Shown: in pieces, positions 1-12,362 of the stretch
How the letters are laid out: every line of letters begins with the position of its first letter
Position numbering within the stretch: the stretch's first letter is position 1
NCBI GenBank assembly: GCA_964030475.1
Contig: CAXIPT010000002.1
Location: 4,753,087 to 4,817,086 of the forward strand
Direction: 5' to 3'
DNA length: 64,000 bases
From: Tethya wilhelma
Lineage: Eukaryota > Porifera > Demospongiae > Tethyida > Tethyidae
Made by a program: the position numbers and the translations under genes
Notes under the pieces: model-generated
Told to the model about the DNA's origin: nothing
Database searches by the model: none
The model's input: the letters and a program-made list of their open reading frames with translations, nothing else

Positions 1-219
1 TAACCCTGAGTCACGAAATTTTCCTTCCCACAATTTTTTTCTGAGGTCAAAGGTCACGATACTTGCCACACGTACGCTGTCAAAAACTTCAGTTCTCTGT
101 CTCTTGCCCGTCTTTTCAAGAAGTTTGCAGTCTAAATAGCTAGTATCTAGCTAAAATAGTAGTCTACATGTATACCAAAGCAGATAAACTGTCACAAGAC
201 CTTCAAGTGCTGTAAGTTG

Positions 220-327
220 GAGATACTTGAGTCACGAAAATTAAAACCACAAATATTTTCTTCTAAAGCCTGGTCTAGGCTTTTCATGAAAATTTACACC
301 CCCGAAAATTTCCTGCTATATGGTATC
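220..327. repeat. Foldback-element remnant
   Basis: The stretch contains scattered 'cgaaaatt' and 'gaaaattt' words and ends in 'cctgctatatggta'. The same end closes the complete foldback element at 63720-63916. Only one arm is convincing, so I read this as a decayed piece of that TA-flanked family. I see no gene in bases 1-318. Confidence 0.35.
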
Positions 328-518
328 ACAATTAGCATGCACCTTTGCCGAGGTGGCATGGCAAGTCTGTCAATTATATTCCAATCATGTGACCACAATA
401 CAGTGCAATTGATTGTGGTCACATGCACTGTTATAATTATGCTGACTCAGCAATGGTACCCCCCCCCCCTGAAATAAACCATGATTACATCATCATCATA
501 GGGACACCCCCCACTCAC

Positions 519-605
519 CTCCCAGGCCCAGGTGCACTGGAGTCTCAACATCTTACTGACACAACGACCGACTTCCACATCTTCATTGTAGCTGACCACC
601 ACAGA
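519..605 (-). pseudogene. Stray copy of chondroitin synthase exon 2
   Basis: This 87-bp stretch on the minus strand repeats exon 2 of the chondroitin synthase gene (47365-47451). It encodes the same 29 residues including the EDVEVGRC motif, and keeps a GT donor and an AG acceptor. Similarity continues into both flanking introns, roughly 320-870 against 47190-47650, including the TG microsatellites. No exon 1 or full exon 3 is joined to it here, so it is a duplicated gene fragment, or a misplaced haplotype piece near the window edge, and not a working gene. Confidence 0.85.
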
Positions 606-606
606 C

Positions 607-643
<37 letters not shown>

Positions 644-784
644 CATTGCCTAACAACCAAAGTTTTACCATACATGCAACTATAATGAGTGTGTGTGTGT
701 GTGTTATTGCCTACCAACCAAAGAATTTACTATGGATTGAGTGCCCCCAATTAAAGATCATGCAACTACATAATGTGTGTGTGT

Positions 785-866
<82 letters not shown>
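606..866. repeat. TG and GA microsatellites
   Basis: Runs of TG at about 610-640, 689-705 and 774-785 are followed by a GA/CAGA run at about 790-865. The TG parts are shared with the intron of the chondroitin synthase gene near 47460-47555. Confidence 0.9.
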
Positions 867-869
<3 letters not shown>

Positions 870-871
870 AA

Positions 872-1449
872 CCTCCACCTCTGGAAGAAGAAGGACACGG
901 ACGCCTGTCCCCTGTGCGGAGAACGCCAGAGCCTTATTCATGTGCTAAACAACTGCAAGAAGGCTCTCGACCTGAGATGGTATGATGTTCGCCATGACGC
1001 TGTTCTCACCCCTCTCTATGACCACATCAGACAAGCATTGCCAGAATCAACTTCGGCTACAGTGGATCTAAGTGACTACCAATTTCCCCAACACATAGTA
1101 CCAACAGATAAACGGCCAGACATTGTAGTCTGGGATGATTCGTCAAAGCAGATTTGGGGTCATCGAACTAACAGTTTGCTTTGAAACAAGCTACCAAGCT
1201 GCAGTGAATCGTAAGGAAGAGAGATAACTAGACTTGGTAACATCAGCCACTACAGCAGGCTACAATGCTGAGACCATCACGATTGAAGTTGGATCCCGTG
1301 GACTCCCGAACCCAGACAGTTTCACCAAACTAGCATCATCATTAAATATTGAGAGCAAGCCTCTCTACAAGCTGCAGGTTCACCTTTCAAAAACAGCCAT
1401 AACAGCCTCACACCAGATCTGGTGTAGCAGAAACAAATGCTCAGACTAA
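872..1449 (+). mobile_element. Broken 3' end of a non-LTR retrotransposon ORF
   Basis: Reading across frames gives a CPLC...H....NNC cysteine/histidine motif, then RPDIVVW, then IELTVCFET, then GYNAETITIEVGSRG. A Cys/His knuckle followed by a PD...(D/E)-type nuclease-like block is the usual C-terminal layout of non-LTR retrotransposon polyproteins with a restriction-like endonuclease. That assignment is from family knowledge. The copy is dead: the frame shifts near 1155, and an in-frame stop follows near 1228, before the last block. No reverse transcriptase domain is present upstream, so it is a 5'-truncated fragment. Confidence 0.7.
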
Positions 1450-1644
1450 CAACCATCATCTGTAACTATTATATAAGTGTATACTTAATGTGTACTATAG
1501 CATTACTAATTTGTACTATAGCGGCTGGAGCCAGGTACCTTACAGGTGCAATGCTTTTGTATAGTGTTATGACCACATGGTCCTGGGGCCTCCACCCCTC
1601 ATTGATTTGAGTGTACATGCATACAAATCCAATGAAGTTGTTTC

Positions 1645-1686
<42 letters not shown>

Positions 1687-3085
1687 NNNNNNNNNNNNNN
1701 NNNNNNNNNNNNNNNNNNNNNNNNNNNNNNNNNNNAATCAACGTCATCAAAAACCGGAAGTATTTTGAGTGATACTAGAAATAGTTATTTTTGCCATACG
1801 GAAGTAAATGACAGCTGCTCGTTTCTCCGTATTGCTCTGTACAGTTTTGCCATACGGAAGTGACTCATTTTACGTAATTGCACCCGCTCTATACGTATAC
1901 TGTACAGCTAAGGGCGTGACTATATTTACACTTCCGGTTTCATCAAGAGAACCGCGAAACTTATTCAACGAAAGTTTGCAATAGCGCTATCCGCGAAAAT
2001 TAAGTAACCTCGAAAATTAAGCGGTATACAGTATAACAATAATAATAATTAACTAGAAGAATGGAAGGCATTGTGGGGCGAGCCTGAGCGAGCGCAGCTT
2101 TTTGCATGAATTGTACAGCGAGTGTATGGAAAATATTTGTCAGAATGCCAAATTATGGTATAGATCTGGCTGTCAGTGTGAGTACAAAACTGACAGTGCT
2201 CAAATGACTGTGGTGTGAACGTCATAAGTTAGCTTACACGAAGGATTGCTAATGAGGTGTAAAGTCTAGGGTTATTTTAGAACTTGGTATCTCTTAATAC
2301 CCTCTGACACTGACTGTATCAGTGTTGAGCAAGCCTGGCATCACCGTTTTTCGGCTTGTGCCTATCTTTCTGTTGGGCGCTGCTGTTAAACTTTTTCTGT
2401 GCCTTTCTCTCATAAGATATGATATGCTTAGCAACTGTCTAAGTTTTAAAACCTCTGAGCTATTAGCAGAACTATTTCTCAACTGTTCTGCTCTAGCTGC
2501 CTCTGTCTGATTTCTCGATCAACTGTGTCGAAAACACGTGCACACTCTAAACTTATGCGCATACATGAGTAATGCCTGGGGTACATGGTACGGGTCGATC
2601 ATTATGTTAGCTAGAATTAGCTTAGGGGTAATTCCATGCCAAATCAACACGAAAAAATGAGCACCCTCACAGAATTCAACAAAACTTAAGATATACATAC
2701 CTTACCACAAGTTATTAAACCACACCTAATTTGGGTATCATATGTTGTATGGTTTCTCATTTATAAGCCTCTGAAATTGACCATTTTTCAATGACGTTGA
2801 CCCATTTATTAGCAAATAACTAATGCTCTGATTGTTTTCAGCTATCGAGGCTGGTACCATTGTACTCGGGATGAAATTTCGCTTTAGATGATACATTTGA
2901 AGTGGACGGTCACTCGTTAGCAGGTCAAAGGTCATTTTTTGAAGACGTAATTTAGCATCACTCAAAAACAGCCGCTTTTTTTCCCGGTAATTTTACATTC
3001 ATGTGATCTGTAAAAAATTCTTCTTTATGTTGTACAAGTTTCGTGATGGGATCTAAATGGGATCAGAAGATACAGACCTTCTAAC
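1450..3085. other. Intergenic, no gene seen
   Basis: A GA microsatellite (about 1650-1686) runs into an assembly gap of N at 1687-1735. Around 1948-2033, 'ccgcgaaa', 'cgaaagtt' and 'ggtatacagta' words look like a decayed foldback element. No supported coding sequence was found in the rest. Confidence 0.6.
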
Positions 3086-3590
3086 CTCTGGCTCTATACA
3101 GTTGGTGATCCGAAACGCACAAAGAAGTCGAACTTTAGATTGAGACTCCTTCTAGGTTGTGGGGGGCTGGAAGATGATTGCTCCAGGTTCAGACACCGTT
3201 CATATAATGTAAGACAGGGAGATCCGTCCTGCAAGCTCTGCCTAGCGCCCCTCGAGGATGCTCACCACTTTATCAGTTGCTGTCCAGCATTGGCGCCTCG
3301 CTCTGCTGGCCGCAGCTACGCCTTCTGTTAATGTACGTGTTACGGCAAAAGCGGCATTCCTGACTACATCACGTGTTCCGAATCGTTTACAGAAACCATA
3401 CTAGGAGTGAACTGGATTGATTCATATATATATAGAAGTACAAAGGTTCTGTATCGACTTCTTGTGTGATCTCAAAGCATATAGGCTAGAGCTTTTCACG
3501 GAATTAAATCTTGTGGCCCTATAGTCTGCTGGGCGCCCGGGCCGGGCAACTCTCCTTTATTGGAGGCAAAAAAGAAGAAGAAGAAGACCA
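3086..3590 (+). mobile_element. Degraded non-LTR retrotransposon 3' end
   Basis: The frame at 3140-3331 reads RLLLGCGGLEDDCSRF, then CKLCLAPLEDAHHFISCCPAL, a CxxC-H-C knuckle of the kind found after reverse transcriptase domains. The copy ends with 'ctcctttattggaggc' followed by a short GAA repeat (about 3568-3588), which resembles a LINE 3' tail made of a short tandem repeat. Frame breaks and the missing reverse transcriptase show a 5'-truncated dead copy. It belongs to a different family from the piece at 872-1449. Confidence 0.6.
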
Positions 3591-4149
3591 AAATGCCATA
3601 CTAGGTTCACTACAATAGCAAATTTGGTGAGGCTTGGCTGTAAGCAATGTTCTAGGGCTATGTTATCTTTTTATGAGTGTTTGTAAGATTCTTACTGCTT
3701 GTGACAAATGCGGCAAGTAATACGCGGTGTACGTGCATATGCGTACGTACGCGTACTAAATTCTGGTCACGTGACCATTATTTTTGCGAATTTGTGTTTT
3801 ATTGAAACGCCTCGCGAAGGAAAACAATGCATGATTACATCAAACCATATATATTTTTCAGTTGATCTATAGTAGGTCTACACAAATAACTAGCAATGAC
3901 TTCAATTTGCTACTCTTGAAATTTGGACACCCTACATGATGACTACTTCAACATGATTGGTCATATCCAAATTCCAACTTGGGCAACGAAACCGTGCCAG
4001 AGTCACCAGACTCTCCCTCTCTTCCTGGTGAGGGAGTGGCTGGCCCGCGAGACTAGAATTGACAGTAGTCGATACATGAAGGTTGCACAGCGGTGATGTA
4101 GTCAAGAGGGGTGCATGATATATCATAATTTGGTATGATGATACAAAAT
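3591..4149. other. Intergenic, no gene seen
   Basis: Only short chance open frames are present. I see no splice-supported exon, RNA gene or clear repeat in this stretch. Confidence 0.5.
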
Positions 4150-4246
4150 TATGAGTTAAGATTTGTCCACAAGGTACTCTCTTCGAATATTTATGTCATG
4201 AGGGCATTAGAACCTTATTTGTGATGATATTATAAACCTCGGACTT
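4150..4246 (+). pseudogene. Fragment of chondroitin synthase last exon
   Basis: The plus strand here matches the chondroitin synthase last exon over the segment encoding RFVDKVLSSNIYVMRALEPY and the following RRYYKPRT. It carries several base changes, including two TGA codons where the intact gene has CGA CGA. It is therefore a relic and cannot be translated through. It stops exactly at a single N (4247), beyond which satellite sequence begins, so the right boundary may be an assembly join. It is the second relic of this gene in the first 5 kb. Confidence 0.8.
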
Positions 4247-4247
4247 N

Positions 4248-4354
4248 ATAATAAACGTTTTTGTGAAAAGTGTCCTTTATAGTCTTTTAAAATTTTGTAT
4301 GTCCATAGTCACTCAATAAAACTTAAGATTATTATTATTATTATTATTATTATT
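4248..4354. repeat. Satellite fragment plus ATT microsatellite
   Basis: Sequence from 'ataataaacgttttt' to 'agtcactcaataaaactta' is a partial unit of the ~200-215 bp satellite found at 9715-12362. It is followed by an ATT run (about 4329-4354). Confidence 0.8.
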
Positions 4355-4498
4355 GCTTTACAATGCACATTATGAACAAATTATAGTCTTACAATAGCTG
4401 AAAGTTTGAAGCTATATATAAGAGTGTGCATTGAAGGTCAGCCAGAGTGAGCTGACTGCCAGGAAAAAAACAAAACAAAACAAAACAAAACAACTTAG

Positions 4499-5265
4499 CT
4501 ATGTAACACTAGACTTGGATCTTGTGCGAGCTGAAATAGGAGTCCAACTCCTAGTACAATTAGAGAAGATTTGTAGACTAGGTTTCTCTCCGACCTTGAT
4601 GTAGTTGACCTCGGCATGATCAGGAATTTCTAGCTCAGAGCCTGAACTGTCACTGTCAGTGCCAGATCCTTCAGAGAGATTGATCGGTACATTGGGAGGT
4701 GCTTTGAGACGTACTTGCAGGGGAACAGTTCTCCTTGATCTCTTACGAACTACTGGGGTCCAAGCTTCCTGTTCTGAACTGTCTTCACAATATAGGACTC
4801 CATGTTCACCACTTCTTTTCTCATATCTAACACTTGAGCAACTTCCCAGGTCTACCCCATGCAGTGGTGGGTCAGACAATGCTTGAGCGCTGGAGTTGGG
4901 CTGCCTACAATCCGCAGGGCTCTGGTGGGCATCAACTGGAGATTTGACAGTGTTTTCTTAGCAGTAGTACCAGGATATCCACTATCAGCACAATTTCTGG
5001 CCCTTGCCTTCCTCTTCCTTTTCTTCCTTTTCTTCTGTTTCCTCACTTGACTATTCACTGGATCAGTCTGTTGCTTTGAAGAAACACTAGGCCAGAAAAA
5101 ACTGACAGAGAACCCGCCAGATGAAGATCTGGCAGTCCACATAGCATTAGTGAGCTTTAGACCAGTAGTCTGCAGCTGCAAACATAGTGGCAGGGGGAAT
5201 CCAGCACTACAAAGGCTAGAAAAACTCCCCTCTAAAACTGCTACTCTAATGCTGTTTTCAGCCAT
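4499..5265 (-). pseudogene. Multicopy ORF, possible retroelement ORF1-like protein
   Basis: Two overlapping minus-strand frames (5265 to 4852, then about 4879 to 4499) form one degraded coding region. The first part contains GFPLPL, then TNAMWTARS, then GGFSVSFFWPSVSS, then a very basic stretch (KKRKKRKRKARAR). The second ends with PISARTRSKSS. The same order of motifs (GFPLP, HWTLR, SVSLFWPSVS, basic stretch, APIAHRTR) occurs at 29032-30000, so this is a multicopy family. The sense strand ends in a TTTTG repeat (about 4465-4492). A basic protein in repeat copies next to retroelement debris suggests a transposon ORF1, but I do not recognise the family with certainty. Confidence 0.5.
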
Positions 5266-5289
5266 TTTTTCAATTCTTTATCTCTACCA

Positions 5290-5880
5290 TGAGTAAACTC
5301 TGTATTTTATCAAAAATGATTTTACACCAAGAGAATGTTCCATGTGTTGGAAAAAGTAACATTTCACAAAAGTGTTTCTTTATTGCTGAAAAGTGTTTTC
5401 AAGGCAAAACAAACATTTTTAGCGAAAAGTGTACTTTTTTGTCTTAAAAATTTTCTAAGTCCATAGTCACTCAAAACAGTAAGTTTTTTATTTGTACCGT
5501 GAGAAAATTTTGGTTTTCACTAACCATGTTAAGAAAATGTTCCATGTTTTGAAAAAAGTAAATTTTCACAAAGGTTTCTTTCGTGCTGAAAACTGTTTTC
5601 AAACCAAAATAAATGTTTTTTGTGAAAAGTGTACTTTTTCGTCTTAGAAAATTTTTAAGAGTATCGTCACTGAAAAAAAACTAAGTTCTTTATCTCTATC
5701 GTGAGAAAACTTTGATTTTCACCAACCATGTTTTTTACATCAAGAGAAAATTCCATGTGTTGAATAAAGTAAAATTTCACAAAAATCTTTCTTTTGTGCT
5801 GATAATTCTTTTCAAAGCAAAATAAATGTTTTTTGTGAAAAGTGTTTTTTTTAGTCTTAGAAAATTTTCTGATGTCATGA
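5290..5880. repeat. ~200 bp satellite, about three units
   Basis: Direct repeats carry the words 'gtgaaaagtgtactttt', 'agtcactcaaaa' and 'aagagaatgttccatgtgttg'. They match the large array at 9715-12362 in sequence and orientation, with noticeable divergence between units. Confidence 0.9.
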
Positions 5881-5884
5881 CGTG

Positions 5885-7620
5885 TATATATATCCATGCT
5901 CCATTGGAAGGTGAAAAAAACTTTAAAGCTGCATGGGTGGCTGTTGTGTGCATGATCAGCAGCTAAGCTTGCATGCAGTGAAATATTCTAATTTATGCAC
6001 ATTTTGCCCGCATGCATATGTAATGAATATGACGTGTATTTGTCCCGCGCTGGAATTTAGCTTGGCTAAAAAAAAACTTTACCTTGATTAGACTCAGTCA
6101 ATTCCCTACAAGTTTCAAAGCAGTATCAGAGTTAGTGGGGAACACCTGAGCTGAAAGGAGACATTTACAGAGCTTCAAGTCAACTGAACTACCATATTCT
6201 CCTCAGTTGTTCGTGAAGAAGAGGTATTCCTCTCAGTTTAGTTTGCCTGAAAGTTCAGCAAGTTCCCACAAGCTCCTAACTACAGTTCTGACTACCAACT
6301 GGTCAAGCCATGAGGCAGCTTCTATAGCATGAAGAGGGCAGCCATGTTGGACTTGGAGGTATCTAGAAATCATTTACCATTTCTATTCAGACAAGTTTGG
6401 AAATTTTTTATGTGCATGGTTAGCTTGAAATGCACAATATATTTAGCTACAAACTCTTATAATTACTTGCTATAGCTTCATTGTGCTAGTTTGCTTTTCA
6501 AAAGTGCATAATAATTATAATAGTTACAGTTATGTTCAGTATGTGTGAGTACATGTATCTGTCTGGTTTTCACATGCAGTGAGCTTTAGGACATTTACCT
6601 TCCTAGTCCTCGGAACTTGTATGGTCAGCAATGTATTCTGACTGTTTACAGCACTTATCTGCTGCTAATAAATATCTCACGTACTTCCACTCATAATAAT
6701 TAAAGTGTTTGTTTCATTTCTGTACAAATGCAAGGCCTATGTCCTTCTCTAAACAGCTAGTATTATATTTCTTCTTCAAACAGCAGATACAATGGTACTA
6801 TTCCTTCATCAAACAGCTAGTACAATGGTGCTACGTATTCAAACACTATAATGTACTTATTATCCATCTCGTTCAACCGAATTCGAATCATATAATTATC
6901 GTATATGGTAGAATCGATTCTCCCCAATGCGTTCTTCATTAAATTTTAGGATATTATATACGTGTTGAAAAAAAATTATATCAATTTCATTCTTCTCATC
7001 GATATCTAGTCAATCTTATGATTGAGGTATGAATGGTGTATGTTGTTAATTATTATGTTGGTAATGTGTGAAGGTGTATGTGTGGTTGCATGTTAAAATA
7101 TCGTGGTATAATGGATGTATAGCGCAAACGTTCACCTTTTCATTCGCTACTACCTATCCTGTGTCATCCTTAGGTTCACCAGGGGTTATGATATGGCATG
7201 TGTCATCAGGAATGGGTAATGGGTCTTCTTTTAGCTTCAAAATAGGTTGATGTGGTCAATTTGCCTCATGTCTGATGGCGAAGTGACTACGTCTTAATCT
7301 ATGGTTTTTCGTTGCTGCTGAACTGCAATGGCTTGGCTGGGTGTCACTAGAGCTGCATGTGATCTCTGCACATCGTGACTGGGGTATACAGCCACATCAT
7401 TACTGGTTGATGGAATGGCCTCGTCTCTTGATTTAGTTATATACTTTTCTTAGTTTCCATGCGAATAAGTGTGGTCTCATCAAGCTGTATATTTGTTTAT
7501 TCATTTTTTTTCATTTATTTGTTTGTTTTGTTTGTTTGCTTGTTGTTTACTCAGGGATTGAGGGAAGTTTGATTGGGTATTGGTTGGGGTAGCATATAGT
7601 TATGGTGTGTGAAGAGCCTT

Positions 7621-7656
<36 letters not shown>

Positions 7657-9033
7657 TGCAGGAAGAGCATCATGTGTGTGAGTGAAGAGTGTGGTGTGTA
7701 CAAGAGCCTGGTTGAGCATTAATGGGAGTTACTAGCCTGGTTGAGTGTTAGTGTGAAGGAAGAGCCTGGTTGTGTTAGTGTGAGTGAAGACCCTGGTTGT
7801 GTGTTAATGTTAGTGAAGAGCCTGGTTGCAATGAGCATTAATATAATGTGAGTTAAGAGCTAGCTAGCCTGGTTGAGTGTTAATATAATGTGAGTGAAGA
7901 GTGTTAGTGTGAGTGAAACACCTGGTAAAGCATTACAGTATTTAAGTGAAGAGCCTGGTTGAGTCTTAGTGTGTGAGTGAAGAGCCTGGCTGAGCATTAA
8001 CGTGTGCACAAGCCTTTGACTAGCTAGTTAGTACTTGAATTCCAGCCAGTGTGTGTCGACACTGCATATGGATCTTTTCACACAAAACACTGGTAAGTTT
8101 ATGCACACAAGTAGTATTTAGCTGTTTAGACATAAATTATACTTTTATTCAAGAAAGTTATCTTAGCAGCTAGCAGTTTGTATATTACAATGCATATCAC
8201 AAACACACATATGCACAGACATCCATGGACTGTTCTACTTCTAATTTTACAAATCATCTAACTACCCAATCGATATCGATCAGTTTATCCAATAAAATGA
8301 CTCAAGCTTCGCCCCAAATCACAAAAAGGAGAGTTAAAAATGTGGTATATGGGTGCATGGAATGGGCTGTTCAAACTAAAGCTATGTATTATGGTGTACA
8401 CATGTATGTATATAACGCGCCTGTGCATTAGTAACATGCAACTTGATTCCTTGATGTAATGTATGTGCATGCATGTACATGGCATTAGTGGCCAGGGGTC
8501 GCAAGCATCACACATTAGGAGATCGCAGGTGGGAGCACGTTGGAGCATGTAATAGATATGCACACACACTCACACTCTTTTGTACTCTTCATCGTCATGA
8601 CAACAAAAAGGTAGTATGTAATGTACTTAATATAGTTGCATATATAACTAATACACATTCAAAACACAATGTAAGTTGAGCGTAATGCTGAATGGCTGGC
8701 TAAAAAAATTGAATAGCTCAAGCTCGATTGCATGCTTAACTCTTTAGGGCCTGAATTGATTATGCATATATAATTAGAATTTATGAATAATTAATTAACC
8801 TTAGTTTTTGTACATTTTTGTACTTGCTTAAGCCTATGCCACTCTCTCTTATAGCTTGTTCAGCTTAGCTATGATTGTACTAAGCCATAACTATACCAGT
8901 TCTATTCTTGGCTTGCTTTTATTAACTTCAAAAGCTTGCAAAAACGGAAGCGGTCAAAGTTTGCCAAATGACCTGAATACTTTTGGCTTTTTTTCTAGCT
9001 TGAAGAGCAGGACTGTAAAACCGCTTGCATGCA
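5885..9033. other. Intergenic, no gene seen
   Basis: AT-rich sequence with a TG microsatellite (about 7622-7653) and a degenerate minisatellite (7676-8000, listed separately). Open frames here lack splice context, codon pattern or recognisable motifs. I support no gene in this 3 kb. Confidence 0.5.
7676..8000 (+). repeat. Degenerate minisatellite, 'gagcctggttgag' unit
   Basis: The phrase 'gaagagcctggttgagtgttagtgtgagt' recurs with variations roughly every 35-45 bases about eight times. Spacing and sequence drift are high, as expected for an old tandem repeat. Confidence 0.75.
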
Positions 9034-9042
9034 GGTATAGCT

Positions 9043-9684
9043 TAGCCTCGTGAACCAGTCCCTCCCCGCTATGCTTAGCGCTTATTGCTAAGCACGGGAA
9101 GGACCTGGTCTCCAAAATCACGTGAGTTACATCACAAAAAGTGCGCGTGGGCGAAAAACTGTTCGGTGGTTTATCCGCCCACTCAAAATTAGCTAGCGCT
9201 AAAAGCGCTCACGAGTCCAGGCAAAAAAATTTTTGCAGACAGTTTAGAAAAGTAGTGCTTGTGTTCTAAGTCTTTGATATTAGCTAGTTTTAGCTTAGTT
9301 GGGCTTACTTTGTGAACCTTCTATGGCCAGGAAAAATTCTGTCACAGACTACTCGCGTATTTGCGTGTACAGCATGCATAGGAAAGCCAGCGCTCCAACA
9401 AAAGCAAAAGGCAGGTACAGATACTAATCACAGCCATTACAACTGTCAAGTAAGTTTGTGCTGTACCTACATTTATACACTTAAAACAAGCTTGTCATTG
9501 ATCTCTCTTGGCTTGTGCTGTGAGTTGCGTGGGCAGGGCTACACTTTCTTACTCGACCTGCCCACATATACAAATCACAGTTCTACCACAGCTCTACCCT
9601 TGACGTCACTCACGTGATTTTAAAGACCAGGCCTTCCCCAAGCTTAGCATAAGCATAGCGGGGAGGGACTGGTTCACGAGGCTA
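9043..9684. mobile_element. MULE-like foldback MITE with 9-bp target duplication
   Basis: The element starts 'tagcctcgtgaaccagtccc' and ends with its inverse, 'gggactggttcacgaggcta'. Long arms continue inward to 'caaaatcacgtgagt' and 'actcacgtgatttt'. It is flanked by the perfect 9-bp direct repeat 'ggtatagct' (9034-9042 and 9685-9693). Long inverted arms and 9-bp duplications are typical of Mutator-like elements. It has no transposase. Confidence 0.9.
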
Positions 9685-9714
9685 GGTATAGCTTAAGTAA
9701 GCCCCCCTGCACTT

Positions 9715-12362
9715 CTATTAAACGTTTTTTGTGAAAAGTGTACTTTTTTGTTTTAGAAAATTTTCTAAGTCCATAGTCACTCAGAAAAACTAAGTTCTTT
9801 CTCTCTACCATTAGAAAACTTTGTTTTTCACCAACAATGTTTTTTACACCAAGAGAATGCTCCATTTGTAGAAAAAATTAAAATTTCACAAAAGTGTTTC
9901 TTTTGTGCTTAAAAGTGTTTTCAACACAAAATAGACTTTTATTGTGAAAATAGTACTTTTTGGTCTTAGAAATTTTCTAAGTATATAGTCACACAAAAAA
10001 ACTAAGTTCTTTATCTCTACCGTTAGAATACTTTATTTTTTACACCAAGAGAATGTACCATGTGTTGAAAAAAAGTAAAGTTTCACAAAAGTGTTTCTTT
10101 TGGGCTGAAAAGTGTTTTCAACACAAAATAAACGTTTTTTGTGAAAAGTGAATTTTTCGCTCAAAAAATTTTTTAAGTCCATAGTCACTTAAAAAAACTA
10201 AGTTCCTTATCTCTACCGTGAGAAAAATTTGTTTTTAACCAATTATGTTTTTTAGACCAACAGAATGCTCCATGTGTTGAAAAAAAGTAAAATTTCACAA
10301 AAGTGTTTCTTCCGTGCTGCAAAATAAACGTTTTTTGTGAAAAGAGTAATTTTTGGTCTTAGAAAATTTTCTCTAAGTCCATAGTCACTCAAAAAAACTA
10401 AGTTCTTTGTCTAGAATATTTTGTTTTTCACTAACAATGTTTTTTACACCAAGAGAATGTTTGTAACTTGTTGAAAAAGGTAAAGTTCCACAAAAGTGTT
10501 TCTTTTGTGCTGAAAAGTGTTTTCAAGACAAAATAACGTTTTTTGTAAAAAGTGTACTTTTTGGTGTTAGAAAATTTTCTTTAAGTCCATTGTCACTCAA
10601 AAATCTTAAGTTCTTTGTCTCTACCGTTAGAATACTTTGTTTTTTACCAACAATGTTTTTCACACCAAGAAAATGTTCCATGTGTTGAAAAAAGTAAAGT
10701 TTCACAAAAGTGTTTCTTTTGTGCTGAAAAGTGTTTTAAAGACAAAATAAACGTTTTTTGTGAAAAGTGTACTTTTTTGTCTTAAAAAACTTTCTAAGTC
10801 CAAAGTCACTTAAAAAAACGAAGTTCTTTATCTCTACCGCTAGAATACTTTGCTTTTCACCAACAATGTTTTTTACACCAAGAGAATGCTCCATGTGTTG
10901 ATAAAAGTAAAGTTTAACAAACGTGTTTTTTTTGTGCTGATAAGTGTACAAAATAAACGTTTTTGTGAAAAGTGTACTTTTTGGTCTTAGAAACTTTTCT
11001 CTAAGTCCATAGTCACTCAAAAAAACTAAGTTCTTTCTCTCTACCATTAGAATACTTTGTTCTTCACAAATAATGTTTTTTACACCAAGAGAATGTTCCA
11101 TGTGTTGGAAAAAGTAAAGTTCCACAAAAGTATTTCATTTGTGCTGAAAAGTGTTTTCAAAACAAAATAAACATTTTTTGTGAAAAGTGTACTTTTTGGT
11201 GTTATAAAATTTTCTTTAAGTCCATTGTCACTCAAAAAAACTTAAGTTCTTTGTCTCTACCGTTAGAATACTTTGTTTTTTACCAACAATGTTTTTCACA
11301 CCAAGAAAATGTTCCATGTGTTGAAAAAAGTAGTTTCACAAAAGTGTTTCTTTTGTGCTGAAAAGTGTTTTAAAGACAAAATAAACGTTTTTTGTGAAAA
11401 GTGAATTTTTTTCTCTTAGAAATTTTCAAAGTATATAGTCACTCAAAAAAACTAAGTTCTTTACCTCTACCGTTAGAAAACTTTGTTTTTCACCAACAAT
11501 GTTTTTTACACAAAAAGAATGCTCCATGTGTTGAAAAAAGTCTCTACCATTAGAATACTTTGTTTTTCATCGTTTTTTATACCAAGAGATATTTCCATTT
11601 GTTGATAAAAGTAAAATTTCACAAAAGTGTACAAAATAAACGTTTTTTGTGAAAAGTGTACTTTTTGGTCTTAGAAAATTTTAGAAGTCCATAGTCTCTT
11701 CAAAAAACTAAGTTCTTTATCTCTACCATTAGAATACCTTGTTTTTCACAAATAATGGTTTTTACATCAAGAGAATGTTCCATGTTTTGAAAAAAGTAAA
11801 ATTTCACGAAAGTGTTTCTTTCGTGTTTAAAAGTGTTTTCAAGACAAAGTAAACAATTTTTGTCTTTTTGGTCTTAGAAAATTTTCCAAGCCGATAGTCA
11901 CTCAAAAAAACATAAGTTCTTTATTTCTACCCTTAGAAAACTTTTTTTTTCACCAACAATGTTTTTCAAACAAAGAAAATGCTCCTTGTGTTGAATAAAG
12001 TAAAATTTGGCAAAAGATTTTCTTTTGTGCTGAAAAGTGTTTTCAAAACAAAATAAATGTTTTTTGTGAAAAATGTATTTTTTGGTCTTAGAAAATTTTC
12101 TATGACCATTTGTATATAGTCACTCAAATAAACTAAGTTCTTTATCTCTACTGTTAGAAAACTTTGTTTTTCACCAACAATGTTTTGTTACACCATGAGA
12201 ATGCTCCATGTGTTGATAAAAGTAAAGTTTCACAAACGTGTTTCTTTTGTGCTGATAAGTGTACAAAATAAACGTTTTTTGTGAAAAGTGTATTTTTTGG
12301 TCTTAGAAAATTTTCTAAGTCCCTAGTCACTCAAAAAAACTAAGTTCTTTATCTCTACCATT
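9715..12362. repeat. Main satellite array, ~200-215 bp unit, about 12-13 copies
   Basis: Head-to-tail copies repeat these words in order: 'aaataaacgttttttgtgaaaagtg', 'agtcactcaaaaaaactaagttctt', 'tctctaccgttagaa', 'aacaatgttttttacaccaagagaatg', 'ccatgtgttgaaaaaagtaa', 'ttctttttgtgctgaaaagtg'. The start of the unit recurs near 10132, 10320, 10530, 10743, 10949, 11163 and 11378. Some units are shortened (near 11540 and 11630). Other arrays of the same family lie at 5290-5880, 14309-14821 and 20358-21050. Confidence 0.95.

Noticed and set aside
773..985. Arg/Glu-rich frames across GA repeats
   Set aside because: Translation of a dinucleotide microsatellite; only the sequence after about 872 has protein-like content.
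9312..9617. 101-codon frame inside the foldback element 9043-9684
   Set aside because: No motif and low-complexity composition; the element looks non-autonomous.
9715..12362. CRISPR-like or coding interpretation of the regular repeats
   Set aside because: Repeats are ~200-215 bp head-to-tail without unique spacers, in a eukaryotic genome; long frames across them are repeat translations.
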